DNA of 64,000 nucleotides from Beijerinckiaceae bacterium (GTDB lineage: Bacteria > Pseudomonadota > Alphaproteobacteria > Rhizobiales > Beijerinckiaceae), in assembly GCA_019753285.1 (NCBI GenBank), contig JAIELD010000055.1:1-64000 (forward strand), written 5' to 3'. The translations under genes and the position numbers were made by a program. The notes beneath the pieces were generated by a model that saw only the letters and a list, made by a program, of their open reading frames with translations, did no database searches and was not told the origin of the DNA. This document shows positions 1-9,024 of the stretch, piece by piece; position 1 is the stretch's first letter, and the number at the start of each line of letters is the position of its first letter.

Positions 1-1
1 T

Positions 2-640
2 CACGCCGACGAGCCTGGCGATCCGCACAGCCCGCATGTCGACGACAAGGGGCGCAAGATCGGCGGCATCAGGGGTTTTCTACACTCGCACAATGGCTGG
101 CTGTTCGACGACACGATGACCGACAACAGCCATTACGCAAAGGACATGCTCGCCGACCCGTTCGTGATGTTCATCACGCGCACGCGCTGGTTCTGGTATG
201 CGCTATCGCTCGTCGTCCTGCCCGGCCTGTTCGGCTACGCGCTCGGCGGCGTGCATCACATGATTGGCTGCATCCTTATCGCCGGCTTCTTCCGCACGTA
301 TTTCGTGATCATGTGCAGCGTATCGGTCGGCTCGTTCGGCCATTGGTTCGGCTCGCAGCGCTTCAAGGATGTCGGCGACGAGAGCCGCAACAACTGGATC
401 CTCGCCGCGATCACCTTTGGCGAGGGCTGGCATAACAACCATCACCGCTATCCGCGCAATGCCTATGCAGGCCTCGCCTGGTACGAGATCGATCTCAACG
501 GCATCTTCATCAGCGCGTTGGAAAAGCTCGGCCTCGTCTGGAAGGTGGTTCGCACGCCAGGCTCCGAGGAGCATTTCGGCGTTCCATTCGAAACGGTGCG
601 CCGCAAGCTGCCGCTGACCCGCCCCGTTCAGGGGTCCTGA
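2..640 (+). CDS. Acyl-CoA/fatty acid desaturase, C-terminal part (5' end outside window)
   Basis: The frame is open from base 2 and gives the last 212 residues of a membrane di-iron desaturase that forms a double bond in an acyl chain. The first visible residues (HADEPGDPHSPH) fit the tail of the second histidine box. They are followed by the GFLHSHNGWLF stretch usual in stearoyl-CoA Delta9-desaturases, a hydrophobic segment around residues 65-110, and the third box GEGWHNNHHRYP that supplies di-iron ligands. The ATG at 116 is internal and is not the start. The N-terminal half, with the first His box, lies upstream of the window. Confidence 0.93.
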   Translation, partial: HADEPGDPHSPHVDDKGRKIGGIRGFLHSHNGWLFDDTMTDNSHYAKDMLADPFVMFITRTRWFWYALSLVVLPGLFGYALGGVHHMIGCILIAGFFRTYFVIMCSVSVGSFGHWFGSQRFKDVGDESRNNWILAAITFGEGWHNNHHRYPRNAYAGLAWYEIDLNGIFISALEKLGLVWKVVRTPGSEEHFGVPFETVRRKLPLTRPVQGS

Positions 641-670
641 ACAGGGACGGTTGCACCCGCGGACTGACCA

Positions 671-1822
671 TCAGGCGAGCCGGGTCATCAGCGCATGCAT
701 GAAACGCGTGCGAGGCTCGATCGACGAGAAAAGAATGTATTCGTCGTTCGTGTGGGCGCCATTGCCTTCGACGCCGAGCCCGTCGAGCGTCGGAATGCCC
801 ATGACGGCCGTGAAATTTCCATCTGCGCCTCCGCCCGTCTGCGGCACCGCCTCGAGTTTGAAACCGAGGTCGTTCGCGATCTTCGCTGCAGCCACGAACA
901 GGCGATCGACCACTTCGTCATGCTTGTAGGGTGGTCTATTGAGCCCGCCCTCCACCGTAAGCTTCACGTGAGGGTTCGACGGCTTCAGCGCCATGAAGCG
1001 CGCGATCATCTCGTCGGCCGCCGCGAGATCACAGATGCGGAGGTCGGCTTCTATCATGCAATGTTCGGGAATGACGTTGACCCCGGTGCCGCCGCTGATG
1101 AGCCCGACATTGGTCGTGATGCCGCGATCGTAATCGGTGAAGCCTTCGATCGTGCCGATGATCTCGGCCATGGCGCGGATGGCGCTATGGCCCTTCTGAT
1201 GCGCCGTGCCGGCATGCGACGGCGCGCCGGTCGCCTTGATCACGAAACGGCCGACGCCCTTGCGCGCGGTCACCACCTTGCCGCCCTCGCGGGTCGGCTC
1301 CGTCACCAGTACATATTTGGCTCGCGCCGCCTCCGCCTCGATCGTCTGGCGGGAGACAGGACTGCCAACCTCCTCATCCGGCGTGAACAGCATGGTGATC
1401 GGCAGTTTCGCCGTTCCGACCCCGGCGGCGATCGATTTGAAGGCCGCGATCGCGATGGCGAAGCACGCCTTCATATCAAAGATGCCAGGGCCGAAAACCT
1501 TGTCTCCCTCGCGGCGATAGGGGAGCGCGCCATGAAGCGTTCCGATCGGATGGACGGTGTCCACATGCGACAGGACGAGGATGCCCGGTTCCTGCGATGC
1601 GGGATGGCTGCGCACGCGAACGATGTCGCCATACTCCGGCGTCGTGTGGAAACGGTCGATCGTCGCCCCGGAATCGCCGAATAGCCTGACCACTTCGTCG
1701 AGCACGCGGTTCACTCCGGCCGGGCTTGAAGTCGGACTTTCGATTTCGACGAGCGTCTTGATAACCGACAGAATGTGGTCGCTATCGATGAAATGGTCGT
1801 TTTTCGGCAAATCCATCACCAT
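671..1822 (-). CDS. M20-family metallopeptidase (glutamate carboxypeptidase-like)
   Basis: This 383-residue protein has the layout of a zinc-dependent M20A exopeptidase or amidohydrolase such as carboxypeptidase G2. The first metal ligand is in LSHVDTVHP, the bridging Asp in GPGIFDMKA, the general-base Glu in TPDEEVG, another ligand in VTEPT, and the last His in NGAHTNDE. A central dimerization domain follows ARKGVGRFVIKATG. No signal peptide is visible. GGAG lies 6 nt before the ATG at 1822, which supports this start. The gene stands alone, divergent from the RND efflux genes. Family assignment is firm; the substrate (N-acyl or glutamyl compound) is not known. Confidence 0.9.
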   Translation of the reverse strand: MVMDLPKNDHFIDSDHILSVIKTLVEIESPTSSPAGVNRVLDEVVRLFGDSGATIDRFHTTPEYGDIVRVRSHPASQEPGILVLSHVDTVHPIGTLHGALPYRREGDKVFGPGIFDMKACFAIAIAAFKSIAAGVGTAKLPITMLFTPDEEVGSPVSRQTIEAEAARAKYVLVTEPTREGGKVVTARKGVGRFVIKATGAPSHAGTAHQKGHSAIRAMAEIIGTIEGFTDYDRGITTNVGLISGGTGVNVIPEHCMIEADLRICDLAAADEMIARFMALKPSNPHVKLTVEGGLNRPPYKHDEVVDRLFVAAAKIANDLGFKLEAVPQTGGGADGNFTAVMGIPTLDGLGVEGNGAHTNDEYILFSSIEPRTRFMHALMTRLA

Positions 1823-2159
1823 AAGTTCTCCGTAACATCGCCAATGTATGTTAGTTCAACCGACACATATCGGCCTGCTTAGATGGGGAAGCTAACCTGT
1901 CCATGGGCCGCGCGCATCACACAAATGTGATGGCAGGACAGGGCAGATTGAGCACGGTTCTTGCGTTGAGTGGTCGCACGCACGGAAAGGGCTCCGCAGT
2001 CGTGGCTGGCGTTGAAACCGGTCGATCAGAAAACCGCGTTGTTTTTAGAATATACAACCGCAAATCCAGAACTCATGATGTTGAGCGATCGTAACAGGCT
2101 AAATCAGCATGTAGAGTTTGATCGGGTGCATTTACCTTGGCTCGGATTGAATTTGGTTT
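1823..2159. other. Intergenic region between divergent M20 peptidase and RND efflux genes
   Basis: These 337 bases separate two divergent genes and are more AT-rich than the surrounding genes. They should carry both promoters. I see no convincing -35/-10 pair and no credible gene; short frames here have no ribosome binding site or recognizable product. The one clear structure is the palindrome at 1915-1932, listed separately. Confidence 0.6.
1915..1932. promoter_or_regulatory. Perfect inverted repeat, candidate operator
   Basis: CATCACA-caaa-TGTGATG has two perfect 7-base arms around 4 bases. It lies about 95 bp before the M20 peptidase start and 230 bp before the RND adaptor start. The half-sites resemble CRP/FNR-type TGTGA/TCACA motifs but point outward, so a CRP site is not indicated. 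A dimeric regulator of either gene is possible. Confidence 0.35.
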
Positions 2160-3413
2160 ATGAACTCGATGAACAACGAAACTTTCCGATCGGATAATCG
2201 AATGGATGACCATCACTCGGATCACGATACTCCGCCGGCCGATAAGCCGCGGAAATCCAAGGGGTGGCTGATCGTCCTTCTGCTTCTCGCGGCTGCTGGC
2301 GGCGGCTATTACTATTATGAGCGGGAGAAACCGAAAACCGCCAATGCACCTCCGCCGCCGGCCCCGCCGGTTCCCGTGATAACCGCCACGGTCAAGGCGT
2401 CCGACGTGCCGATCTACCTGACCGGTCTCGGCACGGCCCAGGCTTCGCAGAGCGTGACGCTCAAGGTGAGGGTCGATGGGCAGATCAACAAGATCGGCTT
2501 TACCGAAGGCGCTCTCGTCAAGGAAGGCGACCTCATCGCGCAGATCGATCCGCGCACCTTCGAGGCGCAGTTGCAGCAGGCGCAGGCGCAAAAGAGCAAG
2601 GATGAAGCGCTGCTTGCCAACGCACAGGCGGACCTCGAGCGCTTCAGCAGCCTGCTCAAGAGCGACTACGCTTCACGCCAGAGCGTCGACACGCAGAAAT
2701 CGCTCGTCGCGCAATATACCGCGGCCGTCCGCAGCGACGAGGCGATGATCAACTACCAGAAGACGCAGCTGAGCTTCACGACGATCAAGTCGCCCATTAC
2801 CGGCATTGCCGGCGTGCGCCTCATCGACGAGGGCAACATCGTCCGCGCCACCGATGCCAACGGCATCGTCGTGATCACGCAGATCGAGCCGATATCCGCG
2901 CTGTTCACGGTGCCGCAGGATGCGCTCGACAACTTGCGCGGCGCGACGCGGGACGGCGAGGTCAAGATCCTCGCCTTCGCCCGCGGAGACAGCAAGCCCC
3001 GCGCCGAGGGGACGCTGACCGTAATCGACAACCAGATTGACCAGGCGACGGGCAGCCTGCACCTGAAAGCGACATTCCCCAACGCCGACCATAGCCTGTG
3101 GCCAGGCCAGTTCCTCACGTTCAAGGTCCTCGTGCGCACCCGAGCCAACGCGATGACCGTGCCGGCGACCGCCGTTCAGCGCAGTCCGCAGGGCACCTCC
3201 ATCTACATCGTCAAGGAAGACGGGACCGTCGACATCAAGCCGGTCAAGGTCGCGCAATCCATCGACAACGTCGCGCTGATCGATAGCGGGTTGCAGGTCG
3301 GCGACGTCGTGGTGGTCGACGGGCAGTATAAGCTGAAGCCCGGCGTCAAGGTGAAGTCACAGAATGATCAAACGGCGGCGGCAGAGGTCAAACCAGCGGG
3401 AACGAAGCAATGA
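2160..3413 (+). CDS. RND efflux periplasmic adaptor (membrane fusion protein, MdtA/AcrA-like)
   Basis: This 417-residue adaptor would bridge an inner-membrane RND pump to an outer-membrane channel. It has a charged cytoplasmic N-terminus, one membrane anchor at about residues 36-52 (GWLIVLLLLAAAGGGYYYYE), a proline-rich linker, and the lipoyl/barrel-sandwich halves flanking a Gln/Ala-rich coiled-coil hairpin (about 135-200). Beta-barrel and membrane-proximal domains follow. It is an anchored protein rather than a lipoprotein. In-frame ATGs at 2169 and 2202 are alternative starts, and none has a strong SD. It overlaps the permease gene by 4 bp. No outer-membrane channel gene is nearby. Confidence 0.93.
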   Translation: MNSMNNETFRSDNRMDDHHSDHDTPPADKPRKSKGWLIVLLLLAAAGGGYYYYEREKPKTANAPPPPAPPVPVITATVKASDVPIYLTGLGTAQASQSVTLKVRVDGQINKIGFTEGALVKEGDLIAQIDPRTFEAQLQQAQAQKSKDEALLANAQADLERFSSLLKSDYASRQSVDTQKSLVAQYTAAVRSDEAMINYQKTQLSFTTIKSPITGIAGVRLIDEGNIVRATDANGIVVITQIEPISALFTVPQDALDNLRGATRDGEVKILAFARGDSKPRAEGTLTVIDNQIDQATGSLHLKATFPNADHSLWPGQFLTFKVLVRTRANAMTVPATAVQRSPQGTSIYIVKEDGTVDIKPVKVAQSIDNVALIDSGLQVGDVVVVDGQYKLKPGVKVKSQNDQTAAAEVKPAGTKQ

Positions 3414-6400
3414 ATATTTCATCCGGCTTCATCAAACGCCCGATCGCCACGTCTCTCCTGAGCGCGGCGATTTTTCTCGTCGGCATCGTTGCTTATCCGC
3501 TCCTGCCCGTGGCGCCCCTGCCCCAGGTCGATTTCCCGACGCTTCAGGTCACCGCCAACCTGCCAGGCGCCAATCCTGAAACGATGGCTTCCAACGTCGC
3601 CACACCTCTCGAGCGACAGTTTTCGCTGATCGCCGGCCTCACGCTGATGACCTCGACGAGCGCGGTCGGCAACACCAACATCACCATGCAGTTCGACCTC
3701 AACCGCAGCATCGATGCTGCGGCGCAGGACGTTCAGGCCGCGATCAATGCAGCGGCTGGTTCGCTGCCGAGCAATCTGCCGAGCCCTCCGACCTACCGCA
3801 AGATCAACCCGGCCGACTCGCCCATTCTCGTCATCGCCGTACGGTCGAGCGTCCTGCCGCTCACGGTCGTCAACGATTACGCCGACAACATCCTCGCTCA
3901 ACAGATTTCCCAGATCAGCGGCGTCGGTCTCGTCTCGGTGGGCGGCGCGCAGAAGCCTGCCATGCGCATTCAGGTCGATCCTGCCAAGATCGCTTCACTC
4001 GGGCTGAGCCTTGAGGACATCCGCGCGCAGATCGTCAATGCAACGGTCAATCAGCCGAAAGGCACGCTCGACACGGGCAAGCAGAACTTCACCATCTACA
4101 CCGATGATCAGGTGCTGCAGGCCGATAAGTGGAACGACATCATCATCGCTTACAAGGGCGGCGCTCCTGTCCGTATCCGCGACATAGGCAGGGCGGTCGA
4201 CGGCCCCGAGAACGCCAAGGTCGGCGCGTGGGCGAATGGCGAGCGCGTCATTCTGCTGCCGATCACCAAGCAACCTGGCGCCAACGTGATCGAGACGGTC
4301 AATCGGGTGAAAGCGGCGCTGCCCAAGCTTCGGCTGTCGATCCCGCAGGCGATCGACGTCAACGTCCTGATCGACCGCACCCAGACGATCCGGGCAAGCG
4401 TCGATGACGTGCAGTTCACGCTTGTCCTGACGATCGGCCTCGTCGTCGCCGTCATCTTCGTGTTCCTGCGCAACCTCACGGCGACCGTCATCCCGAGCAT
4501 CACGGTTCCGTTGGCGCTGCTTGGCACCTGCGCGGTGATGTATGTCGTCGGCTACAGCCTCGACAATCTGTCTCTGATGGCTTTGACCATCGCGGTGGGC
4601 TTCGTCGTCGACGACGCGATCGTCATGCTCGAAAATATCTACCGGTATGTCGAGGAGGGCATGAAGCCTATCGATGCCGCACTCAAGGGCGCATCCGAAA
4701 TCGGCTTCACGATCGTCTCGATCTCGGTTTCGTTGATCGCGGTCTTCATCCCCGTTCTGCTGATGGGCGGAATCATAGGGCGTCTTCTGCGCGAATTCGC
4801 GATGGTCGTGACGATCACCATCCTCGTTTCGGTGTTCATCTCGCTGACGCTGACGCCGATGTTGTGCGCGCTCTATCTCAAGAAGCCGGCAAACCACGGC
4901 ACCGACATGAAGAAGGGCCTGCTCGGGCTGTTCGAGCGCGGCTTCGACGCACTCCAGCGCGGCTACAACCGAAGCCTTGCGACGGTCATGCGCTTCCGGT
5001 TCCTGACCTTGATGGTGTTCTTCGCAACCGTCGGCCTGACGGGATATCTGTTTGTCATCATCCCCAAAGGCTTCTTCCCGCAACAGGATACCGGCTTCAT
5101 CTTCGGCGTCGCGGAAGGCGCTCAGGATCTCTCCTTCACGGGCATGAGCGATCGTGCGCTCGCGGTCGCAGACATCCTGAAGAAAGACCCAGACATCAAC
5201 GCCTTCGGGTTCAACGTCGGCGCGGTCACCGCGAACCAGGGTAACTTCTTCATCTTCCTCAACACGAAGGAATCGGGTCGGAAGACCTCGGTTGACGAGG
5301 TCATCCGACGCCTGCGCCGGCAGCTTGCCTCGGTCCAGGGCGTGAACCTGTTCATGCAGGCCGGGCAGGACATCAACGTCGGGGGTCGTCTCTCGCGGAC
5401 CCAGTATCAATACACGCTGACCAGCGCCAATCTCGATGAGCTGAACGAGTGGGCGCCCAAGCTCGCCGATGCGATGCGCAAGCTGCCGCAGGTGACAGAC
5501 ATCGCCAGCGACCAGCAGACCAACGCCGCCACGGCGACCCTCTCGATCGACCGCGATCAAGCCGCCCGCTTTGGAATCCAGCCCGCGCTGATCGACGCGA
5601 CGCTCTATGACGCCGTCGGCCAGCGGCAGGTCGCGCAGTATTTCACCCAGCTCAACAGCTATCGCGTGATCCTCGAGGTCGATCCGCAACAGCAGAAGGA
5701 CGCCCAACTGTTCGACAAGCTCTACCTCACCTCGCCGATCACCGGTGGGCAGGTGGCGCTGTCGCAACTCGTGCATATCGACACGAGCAAGACCAACTAC
5801 CTGTCGATCAGCCACCAGGGCCAGTTTCCCGCGGTGACGCTGAGTTTCAACCTCACGCCCGGCACGGCCCTTGGCGACGCCGTTATCGCGATCCAGAAGG
5901 TCAAGGGTGACCTAGGGGTGCCGGCGACCCTCAACGGCGCCTTCCAGGGTTCGGCGCAGGCCTTCCAATCATCCCTCGCGTCTCAGCCCTACCTCATCGC
6001 GGCGGCGCTCCTCTCGGTCTACATCATTCTCGGTATTCTATACGAGAGCTACATCCACCCGCTCACCATCCTCTCCACCCTGCCATCGGCCGGTGCTGGC
6101 GCCCTCATCATCCTGATGATGTTTGGCTATGATCTCAGCGTCATCGCGATCATCGGCATCCTGCTTCTCATCGGCATCGTGAAGAAAAACGGGATCATGA
6201 TGATCGACTTCGCGCTCCATGCGGAGCGAGACCGCGGCATGTCTCCCGACGAGTCGATTTATGAAGCCTGCAAGCTGCGCTTTCGTCCGATCATGATGAC
6301 CACGATGGCCGCGCTCTTCGGCGGCATCCCGCTGATGCTCGGACACGGCACCGGCTCCGAGATCCGCCAGCCGCTTGGATACGCAATGGTCGGGGGCCTC

Positions 6401-6565
6401 ATCCTCAGCCAGATCCTCACGCTCTACACGACGCCCGTGATCTATCTCTACCTCGACAGGGTCAATAACTGGCTGGGCGGCACCAAGCATGAGGAGGCGA
6501 CAGAGACGCCTGCCCGCGCCCAACGCAACGACGAGATCAAGCACCTGCCGCTCGCCGCCGAGTAA
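3410..6565 (+). CDS. RND multidrug efflux permease (MdtB/MexB-type HAE1 family)
   Basis: This 1051-residue proton-driven drug exporter has the usual full length and two-fold repeat of the HAE1 family. It has a TM helix at the N-terminus, a large periplasmic loop, TM2-6 with the proton-relay motif VVDDAIVMLENI in TM4 (about residues 405-416), a second TM block from about residue 535, a second loop, and the last TM group with GIVKKNGIMMIDFA. It starts at the ATGA overlapping the adaptor stop, so the two are translationally coupled. The substrate range cannot be read from the sequence. Confidence 0.96.
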   Translation: MNISSGFIKRPIATSLLSAAIFLVGIVAYPLLPVAPLPQVDFPTLQVTANLPGANPETMASNVATPLERQFSLIAGLTLMTSTSAVGNTNITMQFDLNRSIDAAAQDVQAAINAAAGSLPSNLPSPPTYRKINPADSPILVIAVRSSVLPLTVVNDYADNILAQQISQISGVGLVSVGGAQKPAMRIQVDPAKIASLGLSLEDIRAQIVNATVNQPKGTLDTGKQNFTIYTDDQVLQADKWNDIIIAYKGGAPVRIRDIGRAVDGPENAKVGAWANGERVILLPITKQPGANVIETVNRVKAALPKLRLSIPQAIDVNVLIDRTQTIRASVDDVQFTLVLTIGLVVAVIFVFLRNLTATVIPSITVPLALLGTCAVMYVVGYSLDNLSLMALTIAVGFVVDDAIVMLENIYRYVEEGMKPIDAALKGASEIGFTIVSISVSLIAVFIPVLLMGGIIGRLLREFAMVVTITILVSVFISLTLTPMLCALYLKKPANHGTDMKKGLLGLFERGFDALQRGYNRSLATVMRFRFLTLMVFFATVGLTGYLFVIIPKGFFPQQDTGFIFGVAEGAQDLSFTGMSDRALAVADILKKDPDINAFGFNVGAVTANQGNFFIFLNTKESGRKTSVDEVIRRLRRQLASVQGVNLFMQAGQDINVGGRLSRTQYQYTLTSANLDELNEWAPKLADAMRKLPQVTDIASDQQTNAATATLSIDRDQAARFGIQPALIDATLYDAVGQRQVAQYFTQLNSYRVILEVDPQQQKDAQLFDKLYLTSPITGGQVALSQLVHIDTSKTNYLSISHQGQFPAVTLSFNLTPGTALGDAVIAIQKVKGDLGVPATLNGAFQGSAQAFQSSLASQPYLIAAALLSVYIILGILYESYIHPLTILSTLPSAGAGALIILMMFGYDLSVIAIIGILLLIGIVKKNGIMMIDFALHAERDRGMSPDESIYEACKLRFRPIMMTTMAALFGGIPLMLGHGTGSEIRQPLGYAMVGGLILSQILTLYTTPVIYLYLDRVNNWLGGTKHEEATETPARAQRNDEIKHLPLAAE

Positions 6566-6598
6566 GCCTGGCCCGACCCTTCCATCACGGAGACCGTC

Positions 6599-6751
6599 AT
6601 GCGCCAGAAAATCGCCGGCGCGCTGTTTCTGCTGGTCATCGTCGCGATCACGCTGTTCGTGGCCCAGCAGATCCGCAAATCTGCCGCGCTGCAGGATTGT
6701 GTGGCCTCGGGTCGGCGCGACTGCGTGCCGGTGCCGCAAGGCAATCCCTGA
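6599..6751 (+). CDS. Small (50-aa) single-pass membrane protein downstream of RND permease
   Basis: The ORF encodes 50 residues and begins 33 bp after the RND permease stop, with GGAG 7-8 nt before its ATG. The start MRQK is followed by a hydrophobic helix at about residues 5-23 (IAGALFLLVIVAITLFVA), then a polar tail with two cysteines (C34, C42) and a Pro-rich end. The positive N-terminus suggests the tail lies in the periplasm, where the cysteines could pair. I do not recognize the family. The place and architecture recall small RND-associated proteins such as AcrZ, but I see no sequence similarity that would support homology. Confidence 0.65.
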   Translation: MRQKIAGALFLLVIVAITLFVAQQIRKSAALQDCVASGRRDCVPVPQGNP

Positions 6752-6791
6752 CCACCCGTCACGCCGCTTGAACAGCCACCTCAAGACGCGC

Positions 6792-6820
6792 TTGACAAAG
6801 CAGGTTGTTATATAAACGAT
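6792..6820 (+). promoter_or_regulatory. Candidate promoter upstream of the Liv/Hyu operon
   Basis: A perfect -35 TTGACA at 6792-6797 lies in an unusually AT-rich patch. The -10 is unclear: AACGAT at 17 nt spacing is a weak match, and TATAAA is only 13 nt away. The same patch holds TTGT-N12-ACAA (6805-6824), which could be a dimeric operator. The site is about 105-130 bp before the livK-like start. Confidence 0.35.
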
Positions 6821-6923
6821 ACAAGTTAGCGCGGCCTGCCGCCGCCGGTCGAACGAACCTTCGCCGGCCGGAGCGTCGAGGGTCTGCTATCTAAGTTTTG
6901 CGACACGCCCAAGGAGACGATTG

Positions 6924-8141
6924 ATGTCAGGCACCACCAGCACGACCCGCCGCAGCGTTCTCAAAGGCGGGCTTGGCTTGGCCGGAGCCGTGGCCATGCC
7001 GGCCTATCTCCGCGCGCAAGGCGCTCCGATCAAGGTCGGCGTTCTGCAGCCGCTGACCGGCGCGCTCGCCTTCGACGGCGCGCAGGGCAAGCTCGGGGCT
7101 GAAGCGGCGATCAAGATCATCAACGACCGCGGCGGCATCAAATCGCTCGGCGGCGCGAAGATCGAGATCATCTCGGGCGATGCCCGCTCGACGCCGGAGG
7201 GCGGCGTCGCCGAGGTCGAACGCATGGCCTCCGAAGGAGCGGTCGCGGTCCTTGGCGGGTTCGCGAGCCCTATCTGCCTCGCCGCAACGCAGGCCGCCGC
7301 GCGCTACGACATGGCCTACATCGTCGATGTCGGCGTCTCGGACCAGATCACGAAGCGCGGTCTCAAGAATACATTCCGCTTCGCCCCAGGCTTCGGGATG
7401 GTCACGCAGCAGGCGCTCGACAACCTCGTCAAGGTCAACGACGCCGCCGGAAAGGCCGCGAAGACCGTCGTTCTGGTGCATGAGGACGGGCTGTTCGGCT
7501 CGGGCCTCGCCAAGCTCATGCAGGCGGAGTTGCCGAAGCGCGGCTTCGAGATTCTCGACACGATCCCGCATCCCTCGCCCGCGCGGGACATGACCAATAT
7601 CGCGCTGCAGATCCGCTCGAAGAACCCGGACCTCGTCATCCCATCGAGCTACTATGGCGAATTCGTCCTTCTCTCACGCACCATGCAGCAGCAGAAGATC
7701 AAGCCGAAGGGCATTTATTCGGTGCTGAACGGCGCGGCGTCCAACTTCCGTTTCGTCAAGGAATTCCCCGAGGCGGCCGAGAATGTCATGGACTGCAACC
7801 ACTGGTACGATCCACGCAAGGAAGCGGCCGTCGCGCTGCGCAAGGCGGTCGAAGCCAGCGGCAAGTTCTTCACCTACAACACGATGCTGAACTACTCGAT
7901 CGCTCTGCTGCTTGCCGACGCAATCGAGCGGGCAGCCTCGGGCGATCGGGCGAAGATCATCGCGGCGCTCGAGAGTTCGACCTTCGCCGACCACATCATG
8001 CCCTACGGCCCGACGAAGTTCGTCGAGGGCCAGAACACAGGCGCCGCAGCCGTGAACACGCAGGTCCAGGGCGGCGACATCAAGGTAATCTTCCCGGACA
8101 GCTTCGCCAACGCAAAGCCCGTCTTCCCGGTCCCCGCCTGA
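6924..8141 (+). CDS. Liv-type ABC transporter substrate-binding protein (Tat-exported)
   Basis: This 405-residue periplasmic binding protein belongs to the branched-chain amino acid/amide family. The N-terminus carries a twin-arginine signal (TTRRSVLKGG followed by a hydrophobic stretch, cleavage probably near AYLRAQG-AP). The mature part opens with IKVGVLQPLTGALAFDG, typical of the type I fold. The ATG at 6924 has AAGGAG seven bases upstream and is preferred over the TTG just before it. It is the first gene of a Liv ABC operon joined to hydantoinase genes, so the ligand is more likely a hydantoin, lactam or other amide than leucine. Confidence 0.92.
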   Translation: MSGTTSTTRRSVLKGGLGLAGAVAMPAYLRAQGAPIKVGVLQPLTGALAFDGAQGKLGAEAAIKIINDRGGIKSLGGAKIEIISGDARSTPEGGVAEVERMASEGAVAVLGGFASPICLAATQAAARYDMAYIVDVGVSDQITKRGLKNTFRFAPGFGMVTQQALDNLVKVNDAAGKAAKTVVLVHEDGLFGSGLAKLMQAELPKRGFEILDTIPHPSPARDMTNIALQIRSKNPDLVIPSSYYGEFVLLSRTMQQQKIKPKGIYSVLNGAASNFRFVKEFPEAAENVMDCNHWYDPRKEAAVALRKAVEASGKFFTYNTMLNYSIALLLADAIERAASGDRAKIIAALESSTFADHIMPYGPTKFVEGQNTGAAAVNTQVQGGDIKVIFPDSFANAKPVFPVPA

Positions 8142-8154
8142 CCGCCCTCGGCCG

Positions 8155-9024
8155 ATGCCAGCCCTGGACATACTGGCGGCGGCGGTGCTCAATGGCCTGA
8201 TGACCGGCGCGATCTACGCACTGATCGCCGTTGGTCTGACGCTCGTCTACGGCGTTCTGCATATCATCAACTTCGCGCATGGCGCGATGTTGAGCGCCGC
8301 GATGTTCGCCGCCTTTCTGTGCTTCCAGATCGGGATCGACCCCTACCTCGCCATCGCTCCGCTCGCGGTTGCCTTCTTCGGCGCGGGATATGGACTCCAG
8401 CGCTGGCTGATCGGGCCGGCGAGCCATGGCGATGACCGCAACATCCTCCTCGTCACGCTGGGGCTGTCGATCATCATCGAAAACCTGTTGCTTGCGAGCT
8501 TCCGCTCGGATACGCGCACGATCGACGTGCCTTATGGCTTCTCGTCGCTCGATCTCGGCTTCACCTTCCTGCCGCTCACCAGGTTGATGGGCTTTGGCGT
8601 TGCCTGCCTCGTCGCCGCCATGTTCTGGCTGATCCTCAACTGGACGGATCTCGGCAAGGCCATCCGCGCCGTCGCCAGGGAAAAACTCGGCGCAACGCTG
8701 GTCGGCATCGATGTCCGTCACATCTACGCCGTTACCTTCGGCCTCGGCGCAGCCTCGGTCGCCATCGCGGCCTGCCTCCTGCTGCCGATCTTCTACGTCA
8801 ATCCACGGGTGGGCAACGCCTACGTGCTCGTCGCCTTCACCATCGTCGTCCTCGGCGGCATGGGCTCGGTGGCCGGCGCGTTCATCGGCGGCCTGCTGAT
8901 CGGCGTGGTTGAAAGCCTCTCCGGCATGTATTTCGGCGAGAGCCTTGGCCAGCTCGGCATCTTTCTCATTTTCATCGTCGTGCTGATGGTCCGCCCCACA
9001 GGCCTTTTCGGTGCGCGCGCATGA
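8155..9024 (+). CDS. Liv-type ABC transporter permease (LivH-like)
   Basis: This 289-residue, very hydrophobic inner-membrane protein matches the LivH family: LNGLMTGAIYALIAVGLTL at the N-terminus and the GGMGSVAGAFIGGLLIGVVE motif near the C-terminus. About eight membrane segments can be seen. It begins 13 bp after the binding-protein gene and overlaps livM by 4 bp (ATGA). With LivM it forms the channel of the importer. Confidence 0.93.
   Translation: MPALDILAAAVLNGLMTGAIYALIAVGLTLVYGVLHIINFAHGAMLSAAMFAAFLCFQIGIDPYLAIAPLAVAFFGAGYGLQRWLIGPASHGDDRNILLVTLGLSIIIENLLLASFRSDTRTIDVPYGFSSLDLGFTFLPLTRLMGFGVACLVAAMFWLILNWTDLGKAIRAVAREKLGATLVGIDVRHIYAVTFGLGAASVAIAACLLLPIFYVNPRVGNAYVLVAFTIVVLGGMGSVAGAFIGGLLIGVVESLSGMYFGESLGQLGIFLIFIVVLMVRPTGLFGARA

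Noticed and set aside
3995-5815. A 606-codon open frame on the minus strand
   Set aside because: It is antisense to the RND permease, which matches its family along the full length; the minus-strand product is Arg/Asp-rich with no motif.
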